Shown here piece after piece: positions 7,281 to 7,401 of a DNA stretch of 7,401 nt. The number at the start of each line of letters is the position of its first letter. Position 1 is the first letter of the stretch. Source of the stretch: Puniceicoccaceae bacterium. Its GTDB lineage: Bacteria > Verrucomicrobiota > Verrucomicrobiia > Opitutales > Coraliomargaritaceae. Location of the stretch: assembly GCA_003567255.1 (NCBI GenBank), contig PWZW01000077.1, positions 1 through 7,401 on the forward strand, written 5' to 3'. A program made the translations under genes and the position numbers. A model generated the notes under the pieces. That model ran no database searches and was not told the DNA's origin. It saw nothing but the letters and a program-made list of their open reading frames with translations.

Positions 7281-7401
7281 CTATTTTTTGCAAATGATTC
7301 TCAATACCAACAAAGCATCTACCAAGGCTTCCACGTAACCCTCTTGGCAGGCGTGCATAAGCAAAGCATGGGGCTGGTTTTGGATATTATTCGCATGGCA
7401 C
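7281..7401 (-). CDS. Possible C-terminal end of an unrecognised upstream gene
   Basis: This frame is open from the right window edge for 39 full codons and stops with TAG at 7283-7281. The peptide has ordinary protein-like composition (QPHALLMHACQEGYVEALVD, then a hydrophobic tail ending ICKK), with what could be an amphipathic helix near the end. I do not recognise a family. Forty open codons can easily occur by chance at this GC content, and the frame would include the putative Fur box, which argues against it. If real, it ends 50 bases before the receptor start. In competition, a plus-strand frame from the ATG at 7368 is open to the edge for 11 codons. Without a gene, 7309-7401 holds nothing I can name. 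Confidence 0.2.
   Translation of the reverse strand, partial: CHANNIQNQPHALLMHACQEGYVEALVDALLVLRIICKK
7290..7308 (-). promoter_or_regulatory. Putative Fur box upstream of the TonB-dependent receptor
   Basis: On the minus strand GGTATTGAGAATCATTTGC matches the classic 19-base Fur consensus (GATAATGATAATCATTATC) at 14 positions, including GAxAAT-C-ATT in the core. It ends 59 bases before the receptor ATG at 7230, a normal distance for an operator over the promoter. A TTGACC at 7279-7274 could be a -35 element but has no convincing -10 at 16-18 bases, so I do not call the promoter. Its place before an iron-receptor gene makes the call likely; the match count alone would not. Confidence 0.6.

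Noticed and set aside
7311..7369. Direct repeat CAAAGCAT at 7311-7318 and 7362-7369
   Set aside because: Two copies of eight bases with no wider similarity or regular spacing are expected by chance.
7231..7401. Cobalamin or other riboswitch in the receptor leader
   Set aside because: The leader is short and shows no B12-box-like core. The only hairpin seen (CCAAG with CTTGG, five pairs around a large loop) is too weak to support a call.

Overview
The window is about 57% GC by eye and holds three large genes, all read on the minus strand. It comes from a Gram-negative bacterium: there is a TonB-dependent outer-membrane receptor with a C-terminal phenylalanine and a secreted M16 zinc peptidase. 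The 'LEAFEV' TonB-box-like start of the mature receptor and the absence of clear Shine-Dalgarno sites recall Verrucomicrobiota (Opitutae). That taxonomic guess is an inference from memory, not a demonstrated assignment.

Layout in the direction of transcription (right to left). Positions 7231-7401 are a leader with a good Fur-box-like site (7290-7308) and possibly the tail of an unrecognised upstream gene ending at 7281. Positions 7230-4930 encode a FecA-type TonB-dependent receptor of 766 residues. A strong rho-independent terminator (4858-4893) closes that unit. Positions 4803-2104 encode an 899-residue Rad50/SbcC/YhaN-like coiled-coil ATPase with Walker A, Q-loop, ABC signature, Walker B and H-loop all present. 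A 58-base gap without a terminator leads into a PqqL/FusC-type M16 metallopeptidase, which starts at 2045 and runs off the left edge after 681 codons.

The receptor looks like an iron-regulated single-gene unit for ferric citrate or a similar chelate. The ATPase and peptidase look like a second, possibly co-transcribed pair. The ATPase should act on DNA in the cytoplasm and the peptidase in the periplasm, so no shared pathway is obvious. A receptor near a PqqL-type peptidase recalls the yddB-pqqL and fusA-fusC loci (import and cleavage of iron proteins), but here a terminator and an unrelated gene lie between them, so the link is only a hypothesis. I saw no RNA genes, CRISPR arrays, insertion sequences or phage genes. 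I did not find a clearly novel system; the most distinctive items are the ATPase's hook-less coiled coil with a beta-rich insert and its placement without a visible nuclease partner.
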